From: Promethearchaeota archaeon
Lineage (GTDB): Archaea; Asgardarchaeota; Lokiarchaeia; Sigynarchaeales; SOKP01
Direction: 5' to 3'
Length of the DNA: 5,144 nt
Assembly (NCBI GenBank): GCA_019057975.1
Contig: JAHLWJ010000334.1
Location: 1 to 5,144, forward strand
Every line of letters starts with the position of its first letter. The first letter of the stretch is position 1. This document shows, in pieces, positions 4,810-5,144 of this stretch. Position numbers and translations under genes: made by a program. The notes under the pieces are model-generated. The model was not told the origin of the DNA. It did no database searches and worked only from the letters and a program-made list of their open reading frames with translations.

Positions 4810-5144
4810 TGATTTGGATTCCTACAGTCGAATATGTCGAAGAATTATTTAAGGATCAAATCAAGGTAGGTCAATTAATGAATCGGCAAGGGCTTATATC
4901 TACACTTGATAAAGTCAGATGGGGTATTCCTTTTAAAGAAGCTCCATCTATTTGGGATCAAGTCACTATTTTATATAAGGAAATTATAGAGAGCCACTAT
5001 TTTTCTGATGGAAATAAAAGGATTGCTTCCCTCTTGGCTTATATTTTTTTATATAAAAATGGGTATGAATTTTCTCCCCTTGAAGGAGAATTGTATAGAG
5101 TTACTTTAGATGTAGCGCAAGGATTAAAATCGTTTGAAGTTATT
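4809..5144 (+). CDS. Fic/Doc-family toxin (death-on-curing type), 3' truncated by window
   Basis: An open frame of 112 codons from GTG 4809 (MIWIPTVEYVEELF...) runs off the window end without a stop. Residues 63-71 read HYFSDGNKR, matching the Fic/Doc active-site loop HxFx[D/E]xNKR with His63, Phe65, Asp67, Asn69, Lys70 and Arg71 all present. The Lys-Arg ending, rather than Gly-Arg, is the Doc-type form. P1 Doc phosphorylates the elongation factor EF-Tu and stalls translation; in an archaeon the analogous target would be aEF-1A, which is inference. Length fits Doc (about 126 residues), so only a short tail is likely missing. GLISTLDKVRWG (29-40) resembles the N-terminal GLL-x-S/A stretch of Doc proteins. 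It is co-transcribed with the RHH gene and overlaps it by one base. Confidence 0.88.
   Translation, partial: MIWIPTVEYVEELFKDQIKVGQLMNRQGLISTLDKVRWGIPFKEAPSIWDQVTILYKEIIESHYFSDGNKRIASLLAYIFLYKNGYEFSPLEGELYRVTLDVAQGLKSFEVI

Overview
The window is AT-rich and reads as archaeal. The pointers are oligo-T tracts after stop codons instead of GC-rich hairpins, A-rich BRE-like boxes followed by TTTATA-type TATA boxes, GGTGA Shine-Dalgarno cores, GTG starts, and a small ribbon-helix-helix protein of a style common in archaea. An Asgard (Lokiarchaeia-like) or other AT-rich mesophilic archaeon is my best guess. This is an inference from composition and signals; no marker gene is present.

Layout. (1) Bases 2-97 (+) hold the C-terminal tail of a PIN-domain (VapC-type) toxin that enters from the left. 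(2) Bases 98-241 are a convergent intergenic spacer with a nested inverted repeat and a T-rich (minus-strand) terminator. (3) Bases 242-1732 and 1908-3443, both minus strand, are tandem paralogous flavoprotein oxidases/dehydrogenases of the VAO/PCMH (GlcD-like) superfamily. Their FAD domains are nearly the same and their substrate-domain halves have diverged. Each appears to be its own transcription unit, and both carry a matching motif about 65-85 bases upstream of the start. (4) Bases 3444-3729 are intergenic and hold the promoter of the second oxidase. They also hold an 11-codon remnant (3585-3617) that encodes the most conserved FAD-loop motif of the same oxidase family, so a third copy probably once stood here. 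(5) Bases 3730-4383 (-) encode a transglutaminase-like cysteine protein with an apparently intact Cys-His-Asp triad. (6) Bases 4384-4554 are a divergent promoter region with 10-bp-phased repeats in front of a toxin-antitoxin operon. (7) Bases 4555-4809 (+) encode a ribbon-helix-helix antitoxin/repressor. It overlaps by one base a Fic/Doc-family toxin (4809-5144, cut by the window end) with an intact HxFxDGNKR motif.

How the genes relate. The RHH-Doc pair is a credible type II-like toxin-antitoxin module in which an RHH protein takes the place of Phd. With the PIN tail on the left, the oxidase/transglutaminase block is bracketed by toxin-antitoxin genes, which suggests an accessory, recombining region. 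The oxidases and the transglutaminase-like gene share a strand but are separated by 175-286 bases, so a joint pathway is possible but not shown. No RNA genes, CRISPR arrays or insertion sequences were seen, and no gene-free stretch exceeds 300 bases.
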